Assembly: GCA_023458915.1 (NCBI GenBank)
Contig: JAEWWM010000052.1
Location: 1 to 44,850, forward strand
DNA: 44,850 nucleotides
DNA from: Bacillota bacterium
GTDB lineage: Bacteria; Bacillota; Clostridia; Oscillospirales; Acutalibacteraceae
Direction: 5' to 3'
Shown here: in pieces, positions 42,709 through 44,850 of the stretch
Numbering within the stretch: position 1 is the first letter of the stretch
Layout: every line of letters starts with the position of its first letter
Program-made: the position numbers and the translations under genes
Notes under the pieces: generated by a model
The model's input: only the letters and a program-made list of their open reading frames with translations
Database searches by the model: none
What the model was told of the DNA's origin: nothing

Positions 42709-43599
42709 TTAAAATGCATTTTTCACTACATTATTCAGTATTTTAGTGTGCTTATCTAAAACTTTCATTAGATTTATAAAATATTCTTTACTGCCAATTA
42801 AAATTTTAGTTCCATCCTTAGTTGTGATTTTTTTATTACCTTTAGCAGCTTCAACAATAAATTTATAAGCTTTACCGCCTTCCTTCCAAGCGCCATACCA
42901 GAAGGCAATACGGTAGACCTCCCAGACAGAATTCTTCTCGGCAGCATTATGGAAGGCATTCACGACGACAGCATTATAGGCGGCAGTCTTGGCGGCACTC
43001 AAGGCGTCATATATATCGGCACTATCGGTAATATCGTCGGTAAAATAACGGGCGGCATTTTTGGCATCATTCTCAGCGGTACCCTCGGCGTCCATCATGG
43101 CTTTCCATTTATGACATAACTTATATAATATCCGGGCTTCTATTTGTTGAACTGTAGTATTTTTCTTATATTTCTCATTACCCAATGTCCAGTCGTTTGG
43201 CAATTGATTAATTATGTCATTAAAATTCAAAGTCGTAGAACTAGAACTTGAGCTAGAACTGGAACTGGAAGAACTCGAGCTATTATTTGATGTTGATGTG
43301 CTTGCATTGTTGTTTAGCGAATTTATGCCCATGCCACTTTCGTTATCAATGGTGTCTAATGATGCATTTGGTAAATTATTATTTGAGAAGTTTAAGTTTG
43401 AAGACGGTGTCGTTCCTTCTTCAATTTTTGTACGCTTTACCGGTAGTGGTGCCAATGCTTTACGCTTCATAGCATATGCATTTGAAAGCGGCATAGCAAA
43501 AATTCCTATTAATACTGAAAGTGCAACTGACAAAACTTTTTTGCTAGAATTAGGAATTTCACCAACAATTGATTTTAACTTTTTGTGCTGATCTTTCAT
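42709..43599 (-). CDS. Exported protein of unknown family with poly-Ser linker (paralog 1)
   Basis: 296 residues, not recognised. The signal peptide is VLSVALSVLIGIFAMPLSNAYA, with likely cleavage after AYA. A disordered Asn/Ser region (about residues 65-125) includes 15 consecutive Ser, and a helical Ala-rich domain follows. The domain reads QQIEARILYKLCHKWKAMM ... GSKEYFINLMKVLDKHTKI. The neighbour at 43801 shares this pattern (QIEDKLLNFVRNLWKKF ... KSYFVDLISTLELYTNWF), so they are paralogs. Codons in about 42880-43110 end in C far more often than elsewhere. Possibly a secreted surface or effector protein. Confidence 0.8.
   Translation of the reverse strand: MKDQHKKLKSIVGEIPNSSKKVLSVALSVLIGIFAMPLSNAYAMKRKALAPLPVKRTKIEEGTTPSSNLNFSNNNLPNASLDTIDNESGMGINSLNNNASTSTSNNSSSSSSSSSSSSSSSTTLNFNDIINQLPNDWTLGNEKYKKNTTVQQIEARILYKLCHKWKAMMDAEGTAENDAKNAARYFTDDITDSADIYDALSAAKTAAYNAVVVNAFHNAAEKNSVWEVYRIAFWYGAWKEGGKAYKFIVEAAKGNKKITTKDGTKILIGSKEYFINLMKVLDKHTKILNNVVKNAF
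43237..43281. repeat. Poly-serine microsatellite-like tract
   Basis: 15 Ser codons in a row on the minus strand, built of alternating AGT/AGC and TCN. They give hexameric near-repeats (AGAACT/GGAACT on the plus strand). Such tracts can change length by slippage. Confidence 0.9.
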
Positions 43600-43654
43600 G
43601 GAATTTTAAAATCCTTTCTTTATTGAAATTAAAAATATTTTTTATGTAGCTTTA

Positions 43655-43683
43655 ATTATATTTTAAAATTCATTAAAAGTCTA
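43655..43683 (-). promoter_or_regulatory. Promoter of the 296-residue gene
   Basis: On the minus strand: TAGACT (43683-43678), 17-nt spacer, TATAAT (43660-43655), about 55 nt before the ATG. The two paralogs therefore look separately transcribed; the 201-nt gap between them is otherwise plain AT-rich sequence. Confidence 0.5.
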
Positions 43684-43800
43684 GGCTTGTTTAATAATTC
43701 TTCGTTTTTAAATATTTTTTCAGCAAGTTTCAAAAATTTTTCGTTTATATTTCTATGCTTAATAATATTTAAAATTTAGACTAATTTTTTGCTCAAATTT

Positions 43801-44850
43801 TTATGTTATCGATGATGAAGAGGATGCTTCGCTTTTATGCTGATTTTCCCAAGCTGCATAAGCAGCTTTAACTTCATCATTATTATTTATTATATCGATC
43901 TGATAATTCACAACATTAGTAAGGTTAATAATTTGCTTGTCAGTAAAACTAGGCTTCGCATCATTAATGCCTTTTATAAAAGCATTGACAAAAACTACCG
44001 GAGCCCCATTAACATCAGTGGAGTCACATTGATTTCTGGCTTCTATAGCATTCGACCAAATGCTCATTCGATCTTCACCTAAAGCGTTTTTAATATTATG
44101 AATATTACGTAGCTGCTTCGCATAATTTTCATCAGAGAGTAATCCAGTGTTATTAATGGCGTCCGAAAAATTTATTAACGCTTTCTCCAGCTGCGACAAT
44201 AAACCTGGATTCATTAATTCCGCCGACCACTCTACTGTGAATGGAGAATAATCTGATGTTTCCTTATTACTAGGTATCAACGGCAGAATAGTTGCATTTG
44301 TAGTTTCTTTCTCAAACCAATTAGTATAAAGTTCCAGTGTACTTATCAAATCTACAAAATATGACTTACCTTTGCCTTTGATATATTTATTATTCTTATC
44401 CCAAACGTTGGAAAAATTTTCAATCCAATTTTTATCATCGTTGTTAGCATTATCCATTGCAGTATTCCAGATATCATCAGTGCGGTTATTATTATAATTA
44501 TAATGATAACCATCTTCGTCAATTTCGCCATTAACCATATTATTACCGATAGCATTAAAATAAATATTTCTAACTGCACTAATCCTCAAATTATTATCAG
44601 TTGATTTATTGTAGGTTTCCCAAAATTTCTTCCACAAATTGCGAACAAAATTTAAAAGCTTGTCTTCTATTTGTATGTACTGCGTATTTTCGCCGAATTT
44701 CAAGTCAAACGGGATTTCATGTAATATTTTTTCTGATGGCGACTTTGATAATTCTTTAGCCAAGAAAGCCCCACCGATGGCAATGATAAAAGCCGCTCCT
44801 GAGCCCCCCACAATTGCTTTGGTTTTATGCTTTGAAAGCCATTTTTTAAA
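43801..44850 (-). CDS. Membrane-anchored or exported protein of unknown family (paralog 2, 5' end beyond window)
   Basis: At least 349 residues; the frame is open to the right edge, so the N-terminus is probably outside. A GTG at 44811 exists but lies inside the membrane segment. Near the edge a basic stretch (KKWLSKHKTKA) leads into GGSGAAFIIAIGGAFLAKEL, a signal anchor. The rest is helical, Asn-rich and Trp-rich (NNDDKNWIENFSNVWDKNN; KSYFVDLISTLELYTNWF). A second helical unit follows (about AELMNPGLLSQLEKALINF), with a Ser-rich tail. Related to the 42709 gene over the first helical domain. Function unknown. Confidence 0.75.
   Translation of the reverse strand, partial: FKKWLSKHKTKAIVGGSGAAFIIAIGGAFLAKELSKSPSEKILHEIPFDLKFGENTQYIQIEDKLLNFVRNLWKKFWETYNKSTDNNLRISAVRNIYFNAIGNNMVNGEIDEDGYHYNYNNNRTDDIWNTAMDNANNDDKNWIENFSNVWDKNNKYIKGKGKSYFVDLISTLELYTNWFEKETTNATILPLIPSNKETSDYSPFTVEWSAELMNPGLLSQLEKALINFSDAINNTGLLSDENYAKQLRNIHNIKNALGEDRMSIWSNAIEARNQCDSTDVNGAPVVFVNAFIKGINDAKPSFTDKQIINLTNVVNYQIDIINNNDEVKAAYAAWENQHKSEASSSSSIT

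Noticed and set aside
43214..43591. 125-residue plus-strand ORF with Glu/Leu repeats
   Set aside because: The Glu-Leu run is simply the complement of the poly-Ser codons of the minus-strand gene, which has a signal peptide and a promoter.
1..44850. tRNA, rRNA, CRISPR array, transposase or prophage genes
   Set aside because: None was recognised on either strand. The dispersed hairpins are not regularly spaced and have no cas genes, so they are not a CRISPR array.

Overview
The window is AT-rich DNA from a spore-forming member of the Clostridia, probably Oscillospiraceae-like. The evidence is the spoIIIA operon, the complete spoIIA operon (spoIIAA-spoIIAB-sigF), hprK, IreB, WhiA, strong AGGAGG-type Shine-Dalgarno (SD) sites and many TTG/GTG starts. 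I see no rRNA, tRNA, CRISPR array, transposase or prophage. Nearly everything is single-copy core genome. Accessory character appears only at about 30.5-33.0 kb and at the right edge (42.7-44.85 kb).

Layout. 1-3.24 kb (minus): spoIIIAA-AB-AC-AD-AE, with AE cut by the window edge. 3.4-5.5 kb: an orphan substrate-binding lipoprotein and a 180-residue protein of unknown function. 5.6-7.5 kb: rpsU (bS21 with a long N-terminal extension) behind a consensus promoter, a yqeG-type phosphatase, aroQ and ireB. 7.6-8.2 kb (minus): rubrerythrin. 8.5-12.4 kb: the conserved cluster rplS-lepB-rbgA-rnhB-yraN, then a membrane-dipeptidase-type enzyme. 12.5-22.3 kb: a metallophosphoesterase, then tig-clpP-clpX-lon-ysxC-valS (protein folding and turnover, ribosome GTPase, valyl-tRNA synthetase). 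22.5-24.0 kb: the spoIIA operon. 24.1-28.7 kb (minus): M23 peptidase, then hprK-PHP-murB-whiA. WhiA is short and the usual rapZ and yvcK are absent. 28.8-29.6 kb (minus): nth and a ferredoxin. 29.9-33.0 kb: an HD-domain protein and a coupled pair of exported proteins (serine hydrolase and NlpC/P60). 33.1-35.7 kb: ackA and three small proteins of unknown function. 35.7-37.9 kb (minus): a membrane protein and prfA. 38.1-42.65 kb: a VanY-type peptidase, then fmt-glycosyltransferase-fhs; Fhs makes the 10-formyl-THF that Fmt uses. 42.7-44.85 kb (minus): two tandem paralogous exported or membrane-anchored proteins of no family I recognise.

The most unusual structure is a family of dispersed noncoding hairpin elements of about 70-130 bp. 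Five copies are clear (966, 7518, 27554, 29701, 35041) and three are weaker (12421, 35137, 38683). They share conserved flanks and a TTTTCCTCCG-type stem around a variable loop. They often follow a stop codon directly, but one lies inside the spoIIIA operon and one lies in a divergent promoter region, so they are not simply terminators. Other points of interest are the shortened whiA, two genes (lon, murB) whose SD is followed only by ATA or ATT, the mosaic codon usage inside the 42.7-43.6 kb gene, and the AT-hook protein cluster.
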